NCBI GenBank assembly: GCA_021432605.1
Contig: MU271151.1
Location: 496,001 to 560,000 of the forward strand
DNA length: 64,000 nt
Origin: Coniochaeta sp. PMI_546
Taxonomy: Eukaryota; Ascomycota; Sordariomycetes; Coniochaetales; Coniochaetaceae
Direction: 5' to 3'
In this document: positions 1 through 11,420 of the stretch, one piece after another
How the letters are laid out: the number at the start of each line of letters is the position of its first letter
Position numbering within the stretch: the stretch's first letter is position 1
Position numbers and translations under genes: made by a program
The notes under the pieces: generated by a model
Told to the model about the DNA's origin: nothing
Databases searched by the model: none
Seen by the model: only the letters and a program-made list of their open reading frames with translations

Positions 1-617
1 ACACAAAGTCCGACGTGCTGACCTGACAACATAACAGGGCTGATCGACCAGAAGAGATCACAAAGACACTTCACGACCTATTCGAAGTCAATGTCATCGC
101 CAATGTCCACCTCTTCAATCTCTTCCTCCCACTCATCCTCAAGGGCAACGCCAAGAAGGTCATCGCCCTCTCTAGCGGCTTTGCCGACACCGACTTCACC
201 AACAAGTACGACCTGACGTCCGGCTCCCTGTACTCGGCCAGCAAGGCCGCGCTCAACATGATCGTAGCCAAGTACAGCGCCCAGTACAAAGCGGACGGTA
301 TCTTGTTTCTAGCAATATCCCCGGGAATGGTGGAGGTCGGCCTTTACAACGACGGTATGTCTTGCTTTTCACACAATTCCGTCATCCTGCTTGAAGGCCT
401 GCTGATAAGTTTGTTTGTGCAAACAGCTACCCCGGAGCAGCTCCAGCGTCTGGGAGGGCTGAAGGCCAAGTTCGCCGAGTATGCGCCTGACTTCAAGGGG
501 CCTCTCACGCCGGAACAGTCTGTCACGGCTGTGAGGAAGGTCATCGCGGAGGCGACTATTGAGAAGGGCAATGGCGGAGACTTCCTTTCGCATTACGGCA
601 CAAAGAAATGGCTCTGA
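1..617 (+). CDS. short-chain dehydrogenase/reductase, 3' part (start lies outside the window)
   Basis: C-terminal part of an NAD(P)-dependent SDR oxidoreductase. Exons are about 38..354 and 427..617. Bases 1..37 look like the end of an intron (CTGAC branch, then AACAG). The 355..426 intron (GTATGT, AACAG) is 72 bp, so the frame stays open through it. Visible SDR signatures are the NVIAN stretch before the substrate helix, an SS active-site serine (VIALSSG), and YSASKAALN, which holds the catalytic Tyr-x3-Lys. The SPGMV motif that closes the cofactor pocket follows. The C-terminus (a PEQ-rich helix, then SHYGTKKWL) resembles the NmrA-like/SDR proteins common in fungal accessory regions. The N-terminal cofactor TGxxxGxG motif is off the left edge. 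The substrate cannot be told from the sequence. Confidence 0.85.
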
Positions 618-908
618 GGAGCATATAGTCTAGACCATGGCCTTGTCTTCTTGGGAGGAATATATCATACATAGAGTTAAATTGAGGTCAAACACGTCGA
701 CTATGCATCTATATGCAAGGGACCTTTTCTGGGATCCCACTAAAGCCGGTAAATGCTAAGCTCCCGTACGCTGTTCGCCTCAACCGGCAATTTGTCAGCA
801 GTCACACACCGTTAGCACCCACAACACGCTCAGGAAATAATAGCCTAACCACTTGCACACGAGTAGAGCAGCTTGCAACGCAGACGACTGAGCAACTCTG
901 AAAGAAAG

Positions 909-2511
909 ATGGCTCTGATAACCACGAGCGAGAGTAAGATCGAGGCGTCAGACGATCCTCTTTTCACTCCAGCATCTGGAGACGTCTGTACACACCATGG
1001 ACATTACACACAATTAAAAGGGCCCGGCCTGCGATTGTCTTGGCCGCATGCAGGCGATAGTAAAAGAGCCCGGGTGGGCAAGTCGACGTCCCGCAAGACG
1101 AATAGCCAGCGGTTGCAAGTCGACCACTCACACATTGTACAAGTGTCTCACAGGGACATTGCGATGCACTATCACTTCAGCCGTTCAGGAGCAGGGAAAG
1201 CTCGACCAGTCTTACAGGTACCACTGCCATGGAACCCAACAAGTCTTGAAGTTGGCCATCAAGAACTGTTCCGATACTGTCAGTTCATGTTGCTCTTCCT
1301 AGCCCCGGACTTTTCCATGTGGTTTTTCCCTCTCTCGACTAACTGATCGAACTAGTCCAACACACTGCTTCAAAAGCTCTAACCACGTTCGGCCACGACC
1401 CAACGCAACTGGGTAGGATTCTCGCACAGATTGCCTCGTCCAGCAAGACGGCGCTAAGCACGGCAGTGCTCCAGTCACTCCTGGCCTTCTCGGCCCTCCA
1501 TCGGCACGACGTTCATTCGCAGGCGGTGGAGCTCAAGATCGCTGCCATCAAGACCTTGCGGTCTGCATCAGGGGCTCACATGAGCACCACAGAAGCAACT
1601 CAACATGTTGCAGCCGGCATGCTTCTGTGTTCCTTCGAGATCCAGCAGGCATCATGCACCTCGGGCGAGTGGACGTGGTATCTCCGCGGCGTCAAGGATG
1701 TCATCCGGGCCGCCGGCCTGGACAAGCTTGACCAAGACAGTGACCTTGCCGTCCTTCTGGACTGGGTGTACTACCACGACGTGCTTGCGCGCTTCAGTCT
1801 CCGGCACTGGCACAGGGATTTCACACCGCCATGCGGCTCGGGGTCGTCATCCCCCTCAAAACCCTCCGCGATGCCGGCAAACCTCCGTGCCCAGGTAAGC
1901 ACATAGAGCTGGGCGACTTGGCAGAAAAACGTTCTCTGACAATCTGACTCACATAGCCTTCACAAGCCGCACCACCTGATTTGGCTTTCATAGCGCTGCT
2001 CTCGGAAGTCTGTGATGCTATCTGTGGACAGACGCCAGCGTCAAACACCGGCGAGCACACAAACTTCCTAAAGATTCTCGACTGGCGCATCAGGACCACA
2101 CCAGTGCCGCCAGCATCGGGCGAAATCCCCGACATGCCACTGATGCTCGAACTGTACCGACTAGGGATGCTCGTGTACCTCAACCGCGCCAACCCGAAGC
2201 TCAGTCCGTCGTCCAGGACACAAGAACACGTCGACAGGGGCTTCGAGATCTTCACCCAGCTCCGCTCCTGCGACCGGCAGTTCCCCATCTTCGTCCTGGG
2301 ATGCGAGGCGCGCAGCGACGAGCAGCGGGCCGTGGTGCTGGATCTCATTTGCCGAACCGAAAGGGGCGTCTCGTCGCGTTCGTTCAACTACTGCCGGATC
2401 CTGCTGCAGTCCGTCTGGGCACAGGATGACCTTGCTGGTGGCGAGCTGGACTATATGGATAAGTTGAGTTATGTTATCAGCTGCTGTAAGATTGTGCCTA
2501 CTTTTGTCTAG
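909..2511 (+). CDS. fungal-specific transcription factor domain protein without a visible zinc cluster (ACR-2-like)
   Basis: Exons 909..1278, 1356..1894 and 1957..2511, giving 487 aa. The middle and C-terminus match the fungal-trans-2 type regulators to which Neurospora ACR-2 belongs. Familiar stretches are GLRLSWPHAGDSKRARVG, the DPTQLGRILAQIASS region, LQSLLAFSALHRHD, and an end of the ISxCxIxPTFV type. In these proteins a Zn2Cys6 cluster normally lies directly before the LRLSWP stretch. Here the first 40 residues contain a single Cys, and I see no C-x2-C-x6-C in any upstream frame back to the SDR gene. Either the DNA-binding exon is lost or the protein acts without it, for example as a co-regulator. 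The first donor (GTCAGT) is weak, but the phase across it restores the family sequence. Target genes are unknown. Confidence 0.75.
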
Positions 2512-2999
2512 GTAGTTGGTGTACTTTGAGTTTCTCGTCATGGTCAGACTTGCAGTTACCTGAATCGGAGCGAGGCGAGGATGCATAGGTATCACTCCTT
2601 CCGACCGTCATGGTCACTGCATATACCTAGCTTCTTCCGAGTGGCATGAGAGTAGACGAATGCCTGCGCATCGGATGGGCAGTAATGGACAAGGCGCAAT
2701 GGGATGGTGACAAGAAGGAGGAGGTGACAATAGTTTGACACTCTCGTGATGCTACCGGAATGCTTGCTCAAGAAGCGGTAGCAGGTAATATGACATATTG
2801 CTTCCATGCAAAAGATCGAACAAAGCCGTCTGCCAGCCGGGATTCAGTGATGGACCCTAGATTTGCGAATTGATCAGTTAGTCGGGAAGATTTAACAAGG
2901 AACTGTCAATTATAATAAGAAGACGATACGTAAAATAAGATGTGAGACATGAGGAATCCAAGGCAAAAGTGTGATGGGTTACAAAAAGACAAAACAATG
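2512..2999. other. intergenic, nothing recognised
   Basis: This 488 bp spacer lies between the regulator and tRNA-Val. I see no coding frame with family resemblance, no repeat and no clear promoter element. The part next to the tRNA (2880-2990) is AT-richer, and on the minus strand it would hold the RNA polymerase III terminator. There is no long T run on that strand directly after the tRNA, so the terminator is not obvious. Confidence 0.5.
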
Positions 3000-3074
3000 T
3001 GATTTCGCCCGGGCTCGAACCGGGGACCTTCAGTGTGTTAGACTGACGTGATAAACCAACTACACCACGAAACC
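3000..3074 (-). tRNA. tRNA-Val (anticodon AAC)
   Basis: A complete cloverleaf can be folded by eye on the minus strand. Acceptor stem GGTTTCG pairs with CGAAATC with one G-U pair. The D arm has a GTG/CAC stem. The anticodon arm is TCAGT-CTAACAC-ACTGA, whose loop puts AAC at positions 34-36. The T arm is CCCGG-TTCGAGC-CCGGG and the discriminator base is A. There is no intron. The internal A and B boxes (TGTAGTTGG and GGTTCGAGCC) needed for RNA polymerase III are intact. Confidence 0.95.
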
Positions 3075-3641
3075 AGTTGTTATTACGGAAAGACGCTAAT
3101 CTAAACTATCAAGCACATTGTTAGCCTTGGTTCCGCAGGACTGCACACGACTCGCCGACCCGGCGACCTGGAAAACTGAGTGGAGTTACGTAAGTCCAAC
3201 AAACCCCAACATCCTGGATAATAAGCCCAACCAAACACCCCACCTCGAAGGAAAAAAAAAGGTGAGCACGGGAATATGAAAAAGTGCCCTAGCACAATCC
3301 CGTACCAAAAGCAATGTCGCGCGACAGGCGCTCAACAAGACCAGCGACATCGCTAGCTGGCGGCGGCTGTCACTGGCTAACTACGGCCTTACGGGTCTTG
3401 GCGCCATGTCAATTGGGGGGATCGAATTGGATGAACTGCTGAATTTTACCAGGATGTTTTTAAACTAGAGTCTAGACCTTAGCTCCAAGGCGTGATGGCG
3501 GGATCTAACAAGATATATCTCTCACTCCAGCGCGATATCTTCACTTTCCCCCTTCTGATCGAAAGCGCGCTCTTTTCCGTGTGACTTTTCCCCAGTGAGT
3601 ATAGCACTCAGCTGATCACATCACCCCGCCCAGAGGAAAAG
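3075..3641. promoter_or_regulatory. upstream region of the MFS permease gene
   Basis: This stretch lies between tRNA-Val (read leftwards) and the MFS gene (read rightwards), so it holds both start regions. I see no convincing TATA box. A pyrimidine-rich stretch (about 3515-3560, with ctcactccagc and tcactttccccctt) precedes the start codon by about 100 bp, as is usual for fungal transcription start regions. No gene was recognised in it. Confidence 0.4.
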
Positions 3642-5358
3642 ATGGCAGTCCACGAAACCAAAGATGCCTCAACCGCATCAACCCCTCCTCCCACCGGTGG
3701 TGACGCCGCCGCCGCCGCCCTCGCCGCCAAGGACCAGGACATAGCCATCACCCTGGTGGGCGTGCAGCCCCACGCCCTGGACCCGGCCACCACGGCGCGG
3801 GCGGTGCGCAAGACGGACCGCTTCCTCATCCCGGCCATGTGCGTGGGCTACGGGCTGGTGTACTACGACAAGGCCATCCTGGGCTCCGCGGCGCTGTTCG
3901 GCATGACCTCCGACCTGTCCCTGTCCGTCGTCTCTTCCTCAGGCGCGGTGGACACCTCGCGGCTGTCGTGGGCCACCAGCCTCTTCTACTTCGGCATGCT
4001 GGCGGGGCTCTACCCGCTCGCCTTCCTGCTGCAGCGCTTCGACCGCCCGGGCCTGGTGCTGGGCTCCGTCGTCCTGGTCTGGTCGGGCGTGTGCATGCTC
4101 ACCGCCGCCGTGACGGGGTGGAGGGGCCTGTACGCCCAGCGGTTCGCGCTGGGGTTCGTCGAGAGCGTCATCCCCACTGCGTTCATGACCGTCATCTCCG
4201 GGTCGTACACGCAGGAGGAGCAGGCGCTGCGCCAGAGCTGGTGGTTTTCTTCTACTGGGTGGTGGACTATCATCGGCGGCGGGCTGAACTATGGGTTTGC
4301 GCAGGTCACGGGCGGGGGGCTGAGGAGGTGGCAGTATATTTATCTCTTGGCGGGGAGTTTGACGTTTTGTTTTGGTCTGCTGTGTTTTGCCCTGCCGGAC
4401 AGCCCGGTTACGGCCTGGTTCCTCACGGAGGAGGAGAGGTTTGCGGCGGTGGAGAGGTTGAGGGCCGGTCAGACTGGGGTCAGGTGTGTCAAGTTCAAGT
4501 GGAGCCAGATCAGAGAGGCGGTGCTGGATGTCAAGGTGTGGTTGGTTGCGGGCATGATGGCTTCTGCGTGAGTTGTGCATCTACTGCCCATTGGTGATGA
4601 CATATGTGTTATGGGGAAAAAGGGCTAACATGCAGATAGGTACACCGTCAACGGCGCCGTGTCGGGCTTTGGACCGCTCATCGTCTCGACCTTTGGATGG
4701 TCGACGCTGGAGAGCATACTCTTCCAGTTCCCGCTTGGGGGACTGTGCCTGATCGTCATCCTCGCCACGGGGTTTCTGGGCAGCCGGATCCCGAACATCC
4801 GCATCATCATGCTGGTCGTCTGCTGCCTGCCCGTCATCGCCGGCTGCGCCATCATCTGGAAGAGCGAGTGGTCGCACCACGCCGCCGCCCCGGTCATCGG
4901 GTACTCCATCACGGGCACCTTTGGCGGCGTGGTGAGCCTGATCATCACGGTGGGCATGTCGAATGTGGCCGGCCACACCAAGAAGAGCTTCATGGCGGCC
5001 ACCATCTTCGTGGCGTACTGCGTCGGCAACATCATCGGCCCGCAGCTGATCCGGAGTCAGACCAAGGCGCAGCACTACCCCGAGCTCTGGACGGGGCTCA
5101 TCATCTGGTAAGCGTTGAACACCCCTCCCTTATTTATCATGGGTATGAGGTTGAAAGAAGAGCCTGAAAAATTGTTAACACCACCCACCAAACAGCTACT
5201 GCATCACGATCGCATCCTCGGTCGCCCTGTACGTCGTCCTCTGGCGGGCCAACAAGGCCAAGGAAGCGCTGGGGTCGGACGACGAGTCGGAGAAAGCGAA
5301 GCTGGCATTCCAGGACTTGACGGACAAGGAGAACCCGTACTTCAGATACGTGTTGTGA
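3642..5358 (+). CDS. MFS transporter, anion:cation symporter / allantoate-permease family
   Basis: Exons 3642..4567, 4640..5107 and 5196..5358, giving 518 aa. It is a plasma-membrane permease of the DAL5-like ACS family, whose members import organic anions such as allantoate, nicotinate, pantothenate or biotin. The N-terminus is a short cytosolic tail with a GCC-encoded Ala run. Then come TKRxDR-like RKTDRFLIPAM before TM1, the DKAILGSAALFGM stretch, FYFGMLAGLYP in TM2, a YAQRFALGFVES segment in TM4 and WWTIIGGGLNYGFA in TM5. The central loop carries the typical PDSPVTAWFLTEEER signature. The C-terminal half has the expected six helices and an IIGPQ motif. Introns have standard GTGAGT and GTAAGC donors. 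The tail ends in NPYFRYVL, also typical. The substrate cannot be read from the sequence. Confidence 0.88.
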
Positions 5359-5743
5359 TGGGGAGGAAAATTACGATATGATATTAAGAGGTATTAGATC
5401 GGAGAAAAAAAAGAGAGATACATAGATCTCCGCTAGTAAAAGCTAATGAAACGACGACTCCGCACCCTTTGGGAAACAAAAAAAAACGACAGATTTTTTA
5501 TTCCAACCTTGGTTGCCAGACATGCCCATACGTGGCAAGTCTGGGCAGGGTATCTCAAGGGACAAATTGGAAGGAAAAACACCGACTCCGAATATTCCCG
5601 TGACTCGACCTTTCCCGACGTCCCCAGCTAGCTCTTGTGTCCTTTCCTGCTAAAGGAGATCTCATTGACCCGCTAATTGCGAAGCAGTATTACCCCCGAA
5701 CTTCGTCAAATGGGTGTGGGTGAGCAAAAGGAACCGGCCAGCT
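5359..5743. other. convergent 3' intergenic region
   Basis: This is 385 bp between the ends of the MFS and MARVEL genes, which point at each other. It must hold both 3' ends. A-rich stretches at about 5400-5412 and 5478-5490 are the only notable signals and could serve polyadenylation. No gene was recognised. Confidence 0.4.
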
Positions 5744-6722
5744 TTACACCTGCTGGTGCGGCTCCCTGGTCTCGGGCACGGCGTAGGCCTGCTGCTGCTG
5801 GTGCTCGGGCACGGCATAGGCGTGCTGGGGCTGCTCGACGGGGTAGGGCGCCTGGGGCTGCTGCTCGCCGGCGTGGTAGGCCTGCTGCTGCTGCTGCTGC
5901 TGCTGGTCGACGGGGTAGGTCTGGTAGGGCGAGTCCTGGGGCGGGGGCGCCTGGTAGGCCTGCTGGGGGTAGGCGGGCTGCTGGCTCTGCATCTCGAGAG
6001 GGGCGGGCCCGTCGACGACGGGCTTGTCGCTGATGGGGCCCGTGGTGGTGCCGGCTGTGGTCTTGCGGTGGCTGAGGAGTGCCAGGACTGAGAGGGGGAG
6101 GAGAAAGTTAGTCACGTGAATACATGTATGCGTGTTTTGGTGAGAGGCGGATGTAGTAGGATACGTACCGAAGAAGACGAGAGTGATGACAAATGTCACC
6201 CACAGCAGCGCTCCTAGCGCGGCAGAGGCCTTCATGCAGTTGACGGCGGACCGCCAGTGGCCGCCATAGTAGTAGCCGTAGTAGTCGTCGAACGGACTGA
6301 GGTCAGAGGCCTCGCTGGCCAGGACGGCCCAGGTGCAGAGCCAGAAGATGACGAGGAGAGACTCGAGAACACTGGAGAAGGCGGGATTAGTATCTTCAAC
6401 GAACTCGTTTAGGGGAAATGCGGATGACATACAGCTGAACCCAGTAGTTGTAGATGTGAGTGGCGTTGAACAGCGAGACGCCGAGGTAGATGATGTAGCC
6501 GACGGTCAGGATGAAGGTGAACCAGGCGAGCCCGAAGCCGGCGAGGTCGCCGGTGCCGAACTGGCTGGCGGCATAGGCCGTCATGACCAGGATGATGAAG
6601 GCGAGGATGAGCTGGACGATGCGCAGGGCGACGGCGGACCAGACGGGCTGGGCGGGGATGTGGGCGCGGCTGCGGCCATCGTGCTCGCGCACGTCCCAGA
6701 TGTTGCTGGTCCAGTTGACCAT
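5744..6722 (-). CDS. MARVEL-domain four-TM membrane protein with Gln/Pro-rich tail
   Basis: Coding exons on the minus strand are 6722..6433, 6371..6169 and 6087..5744, giving 278 aa. The order is a short N-terminus, then four membrane segments (around ALRIVQLILAFIILVMTAYA, FGLAWFTFILTVGYIIYLGV, ESLLVIFWLCTWAVLA and ALGALLWVTFVITLVFF), then a long cytosolic tail. This arrangement and the Trp/Tyr-rich loop with DDYYGYYYGG match fungal MARVEL proteins, which sit in eisosome or other plasma-membrane domains. The tail (about 100 aa) is low complexity, with runs of Gln, Pro, Tyr and Ala, and includes eight consecutive Gln. Its repeats AYAVPE and QAY look like expansions. Donors are GTATGT and GTACGT. 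The exact cellular role is unknown. Confidence 0.85.
5882..5905. repeat. CTG/CAG trinucleotide run coding for polyglutamine
   Basis: Eight CTG units on the plus strand read as CAG on the coding minus strand and encode the polyQ run in the tail of the MARVEL protein. Shorter CTG pairs and triplets occur around 5788-5800 in the same tail. Such runs often vary in length between strains. Confidence 0.8.
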
Positions 6723-7290
6723 GGTGGCGGTGTGTGTTGATTTCTGGTGCTGTGCACGCGTTACACTAGTGTTATGATTGAGGGTTTTCCGTCACGAACG
6801 CTATGATCTGATCTGGGATCGGATCTGGTGGCGGTTTGCGCGATGTGGTGGTGGTGGTGGCTTGATGTTGTGCAGAAATGAGGAACAAACGACAACCAGT
6901 CATGGGGGACATGGCGCATCTCTCAGCTTTTTATCAACGGTCCCCAAAGCTCGGCATCAGGTCTCGTAAGCCTTTTCCGTTGGCAAACCATTTGATCGAT
7001 CCGTTACCGGTTGAGCTAGGCTGCTAGAGGGGACGGATGTGGGCGAGGTTGGACAACCCATGCCAGCAGTGAGCACTGCCATTGGACATTCCGGGAAGAC
7101 TCTGGCTTTCAGCTCATGCAAATCTTACGGTAGGTGAAGGGATCGCCAGCAAGGGCATGTCTTGGACCAAGAGTCGAAAGGTGTGGCATCATGGCAACTG
7201 CATGGGTAGACATGGCATGTGGTCTGAGACAAGCAAAGACAAGCACCCCAGCCCCCGGTCTACCATGTAGGGTACACACACGTAGTGGGG

Positions 7291-7325
7291 TTCCCAGTGG
7301 TTCCCGGTGGTTTCCAGTGGTTCCC
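7291..7325. repeat. 10-bp imperfect tandem repeat
   Basis: Three and a half copies of a 10-bp unit (TTCCCAGTGG, TTCCCGGTGG, TTTCCAGTGG, TTCCC). The copies differ by one or two bases. No function is apparent. Confidence 0.8.
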
Positions 7326-7830
7326 TCGCTTTCCCTGCCGTCAGTGCAAAGCCACACCGGCCAATGGCTGTTTGCAGATATGACAGGGCAGCTCGGCTAA
7401 CGACCACCAAAGCTGCTTTTCTAGCGCATGTGCTTTTCTGGTCCAGGGTAGCAGTCAACAGCCGGAAAGACGACTCTGGTAAGGACTGTCAAGCAATGAA
7501 TGCCTCGCTTGTTCGCTACCCCAAGGCTGCTCATGCTGCTAATGCTGCTCGTGCAGTCTCGTGGTTTGCCGTGGTGCCGTCATGGCGTCTGGGCATTTCT
7601 TCAGCTTGGGCAGATTTCGTGTTTTTGCGACAGGGAAGTTCCTTCCTCGCACTTCTTTGTCTCATTTCAACAGGAATCGACTACAGTTGACTCTACACTA
7701 GCAATCTCCTCAGGATGTACCCAAGTGATTGATGGCACAAGCCCGTGTTTTTTCAAGAAGCTTGCCAATGCATCACTGAGTCACAGAGGAGCCAAAAAAA
7801 AAAAAAGAGATTGTGATCAGGCAATTACGG

Positions 7831-7852
7831 TAGCAGTAGCAGTAGCAGTAGT
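7831..7852. repeat. TAGCAG hexanucleotide microsatellite
   Basis: About three and a half copies of TAGCAG in intergenic DNA, directly before a CTGCAGCAG stretch. Probably a neutral microsatellite. Confidence 0.75.
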
Positions 7853-8418
7853 AAACCTGCAGCAGCTCGACGCCCAAACCGTTGAAAAAAGGGCGTCACG
7901 CCAATCAGCACCCATCGTCGGAAGCGGGCGTCGTCTAATTAGGCTCGATCCGGCCTAACCTGCTCCCACTTGACTGTCAACCAGATGAGTAGTGTACACT
8001 AAAAATATCGTGACGAGTTCAACTAATCGGGGATTCACGTGAAATGTCCAACAACAGCCGACCTTCCTCGGCCGACGAAGGGTAAAAAAATTGCTGGAGG
8101 GTTCGATTCGTGGTCGATTGTGTCGAGACGCAATGTGCTGCGATGCGATGCGATGCAACTTGATGTTGCAATACGAAAGTCATGACGTCGAAACCCGGCA
8201 ATACACGCGTACACTATAACAGTAAAGGTAAAATGTCTTCTCTATCAGGTGCCTTCAGGGTGCCTTTCCATCCCATCAGGCACTCCTGTCTATACTGCAG
8301 TGCTATCTCGCAGCATCTGTGGTTGGATCATGAACCAAAAAACCGGGAATAGCATCATCACAAACCCACCCACCCAAACCAAACAAGCACAAACAAATCA
8401 CGTACCTCTCTACCAAAA

Positions 8419-10648
8419 CTACCTGTGTGCACAAGCACCGCTCAACTCCCCATTCTGGCCCCCCAGATTACACCCGCCCATAGCCTCATTCAGCCCCACA
8501 CTCCCATTGACCTCCTGCGTGCTGGGCGGCACGTCCAGCGCCGGGTTCTTGTCGAAGAAGTTATTCGGCCTGAAGATAACCTTGATCATCTCCATGGGCA
8601 TGACGGGGAAGTCCTCGATGCGCGGGATATGGTTGATGCCGAACTGCACCCAGACGACCGGATCTCCCTTTTCCCCAAGCTCGTCCCCGCGGTCCGCCCA
8701 GCTGCGCACCCCCGTCCCGCCACGAGACTGGTTGGTGTACTCCCCGCCGGCGAACAGCTCCCCGTCCCGGTGGGCCGTGACGTAGACCGACCTGTCGGCG
8801 AACTCGGCCCGGCGGGCGTGGTACGACTCCCTGTCCGCCAGGATGGGCTGGAAGGCCGGCACGTGGATCTTGTACCCCACCGCCGCGCCGTTGACGGGGT
8901 TGCGGACCGAGGGGTTGATGATCTTGAACTGGCGGCCCCGCGAGGTGTCCAGGTCGTACCCGCCCGACACCGTGATGGGGGTGCGCTCGACGGTGTACCC
9001 CACGCCGTGGGGGTTGAGCACCGGGTCGCGGGGGAGGGCCACGGCGTCGTCGTAGACGACCTGGTTGCCGCGCCCGTCCAGCATGGGGTCCACGCGGAGG
9101 GAGAAGAAGTGCTGGTGGTAGCCCGCCAGCACGCCCGGGTGCACGACCGTGCCGAACGGGTGCGGGGTCTTGGTCAGGGCCGGGTCGAGGGGCTGGGTGG
9201 ACAGGATGCCGGTCGCGCGGACCTCGTAGGTCAGGTCGCCGGCCGTGTTGAAGATGAACATGAGGATGTACTCGTAGTTGGACACGGTCAGGATGGTCTG
9301 GAGCACCAGCTCGCGGTTGCGCACCACGCACGCCCGGTCGGTGCGGTAGTTGGTGTGCTTCCACAGGAGGCCGTTGTCCTGCTCGTGCACGCAGATGACG
9401 TTGGGCATCTTGACCGGCTGGCCGTCGGGGCCCGTCACAACGCCGGACATGTAGTAGATGCTGCCCAGGCAGTCGCAGCCCAGCTTGAGGTTGTTGGCCA
9501 TGATGCCCGCGCCGGCGTCGCCGAGGTCGAAGGCCTGCTTCCGGTGGAAGGGGTGGCGCGGGTCGCCGTAGGGGATGGCCATGTCGGACAGGCTCAGGCG
9601 GTAGAAGAGGGGGCGGCCGTCGTAGCTGACGTCGTACAGGACCATGCCCTCGCGCTGGTTGAAGCCGACCTTGAAGTCCCACTTCTGCCACCTGACGCGG
9701 TCGCCCATCTCGGCGAACTTCTCGACGGTGAAGGAGGCGCCCTCGGGCTGCACGACGCGCAGGGGCTTGAGGTCGGTCCGGAGCTTCTGGGCCTCGGGGA
9801 TGTACTCGTTGGGCGGCGCCGGCTGCCACGGCTCGAGGGGCTTGACCTTCTCGTCCAGGCCCGTGGCGACGATGTCGATGCGGATCACCTTCATGGTGAC
9901 GGTGTCGACGACGGGGGAGATGGGCAAGGGGAAGGCGTAGTGGCAGCTGTCGGGCTCGGACGGGTTGGCCGGGTCGCGCATGTACATGAAGCACTGCATG
10001 ATGCGCTTGTCGTCGTAGAACTTGCCGTCCTCGGTCTTGACTCCGTCGGAGCCGTAGATCCAGGGGTCGGCCACGACGACGCTGCCCTCGGGCAGCTTCA
10101 GTTTGGCCACCTCGGCCTGCACGTCCGGGTCGGCGAGCAGGACCTGCTCGACGGCCATGATCTCCTCGCCGTCTCCGTTGGCGTGCAGGAAGGGGCCCAT
10201 CAGTCTGTTGCTGTCGACCGTGTCCCGGGTCAGGTTCACGATGGCCTCGTGGAGCTTGTCCTGCAGGTGCTGATTAGTCACCATGTTCATGCCAGCACGC
10301 ATACTTGTGCATGTTGAAGGACGAAGGAGGAGGATGACGATGACGTACGGTGTTCTTGATGTAGTACACAACATCACTCAGACGGTCGATGGCAGGCAGC
10401 TCCTTCCCGGCCCTCTCGGCCTCCAGGTAGGGCATGAGCTCTGCCTTGGGGGGCTCTCGGAGCTTGATGCTCTTGAACCTGAACTGGGTGCCTGCGGGCC
10501 ATGACTGGGCCACCAGGCCGGATGACCGGCTGATCTCATCGCCTGTGAGAGGTCCGAGGGGGTGTGTTGGGACCTTTGACTTCTTGACGCCGTTGAGGCC
10601 ATTGGGCTTGGGAGCCTCCATGGCCGGAGAGTCGTGGCTGATGCCCAT
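8419..10648 (-). CDS. copper-containing amine oxidase (topaquinone enzyme)
   Basis: Minus-strand exons 10648..10349 and 10269..8419, giving 716 aa. It oxidises primary amines to aldehyde, H2O2 and ammonia. The topaquinone-forming tyrosine is Tyr432 in TVSNYEY, the family Asn-Tyr-Asp/Glu motif. Copper ligands are His485 and His487 in GYHQHFFS and the late His in INHIPRIEDFPVMP. The presumed catalytic base is Asp348 in AFDLGDAG. The N2/N3 and beta-sandwich parts are full length. I prefer the ATG at 10648 (MGISHDSPAMEAP); one at 10678 adds ten residues. The intron (donor GTACGT) can end at two CAGs nine bases apart, both in frame. There is no SKL-type peroxisomal tail, and no signal peptide is seen. 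Codon use is very GC-rich, which leaves long antisense frames open. Confidence 0.95.
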
Positions 10649-10760
10649 GATGTGTGGAAGCAATTGAGGTGGTAGCACTGCTCAATTGAATAGGTAGAGA
10701 GAGAACAGAGGATAGAGAACTCTTGATCTCGGGAGTCGACGAGGACGGGGGGATACCACA

Positions 10761-10770
10761 GGATATATAC
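10761..10770 (-). promoter_or_regulatory. TATA-like element upstream of the amine oxidase
   Basis: The plus strand reads ggatatatac, so the minus strand reads gtatatatcc. It lies about 115 bp before the ATG at 10648, a common distance for fungal TATA boxes. Assignment is by position and composition only. Confidence 0.4.
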
Positions 10771-11420
10771 ACGACAGGAAAGAGGATACCAGGTGGATGC
10801 CGACAAGATCTGTTCTCGTCGACGCTAAATGATAAGGGAGCCACAGCAGTGCTCGAGGTGGAGATATCTACTATGGCATGCGGGTGTTGACGTCTTGGCG
10901 AGGTGTCGTGGGAAAGAAAAGGTACTATGTACTATGGTAGAGGCGGAGATATACTTGACACACGAAGACTGTAGACATTGGAGAGGATCTTGTACGAGGT
11001 GCCGCGTAAAGCGACCGGAATACCGGTAATGGAACGACAAGCTCTTTTCCCCCTCCGAGTCAGATACCGGGACTGGCCGTATGGCAAAAGGTTTGGTCTT
11101 CTCTTGATCACTACATTGATTCGCAAATCTCTCAAGTTATCGCCCCCCTCGGTTGGTGATGTCCCTCCCCCTTATCGCGAGAGGAGATCTTCGAATAAGT
11201 TTATCGGCCCCGCCATGGGTTACCGCGGGGCAAAACATTCCTAGAACTTGAGACGGCGCTTGGGTTAGCTGTTGCAAATGCTGGTCGTATCTCCAGTGTA
11301 CATGTCAGTAGTACAGCGTGTTCCGCGTAGACATTCCCAACTGGGACTAGACGCTGTCGACCCCGCTTTACCCGCTATCTCGGAGCCCTGACCCCCCCTG
11401 TCGCTTACACAGCATGGGAG

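Larger units (their letters stand above)
6723..8418. other. long intergenic region with simple repeats only
   Basis: This 1.7 kb stretch lies between the MARVEL gene start and the amine oxidase stop. Frames of 60-150 codons are present but none has family resemblance, sensible composition or splice-linked extension. It contains a 10-bp tandem repeat at 7291-7325, a TAGCAG run at 7831-7852 and an A run at 7795-7806. The part next to 6723 must hold the MARVEL promoter. I see no TATA box there. Confidence 0.5.

Noticed and set aside
1-2511. SDR plus regulator as part of a metabolite cluster
   Set aside because: Only two genes are visible and the left side is outside the window; no synthase is present to support it.
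8425-10317. Long plus-strand open frame (630 codons) opposite the amine oxidase, and a third frame of about 480 codons on the minus strand
   Set aside because: The composition is dominated by Arg, Gly, Val and Ala. It is a by-product of the very GC-rich third codon positions of the amine oxidase, whose own frame has all family motifs.
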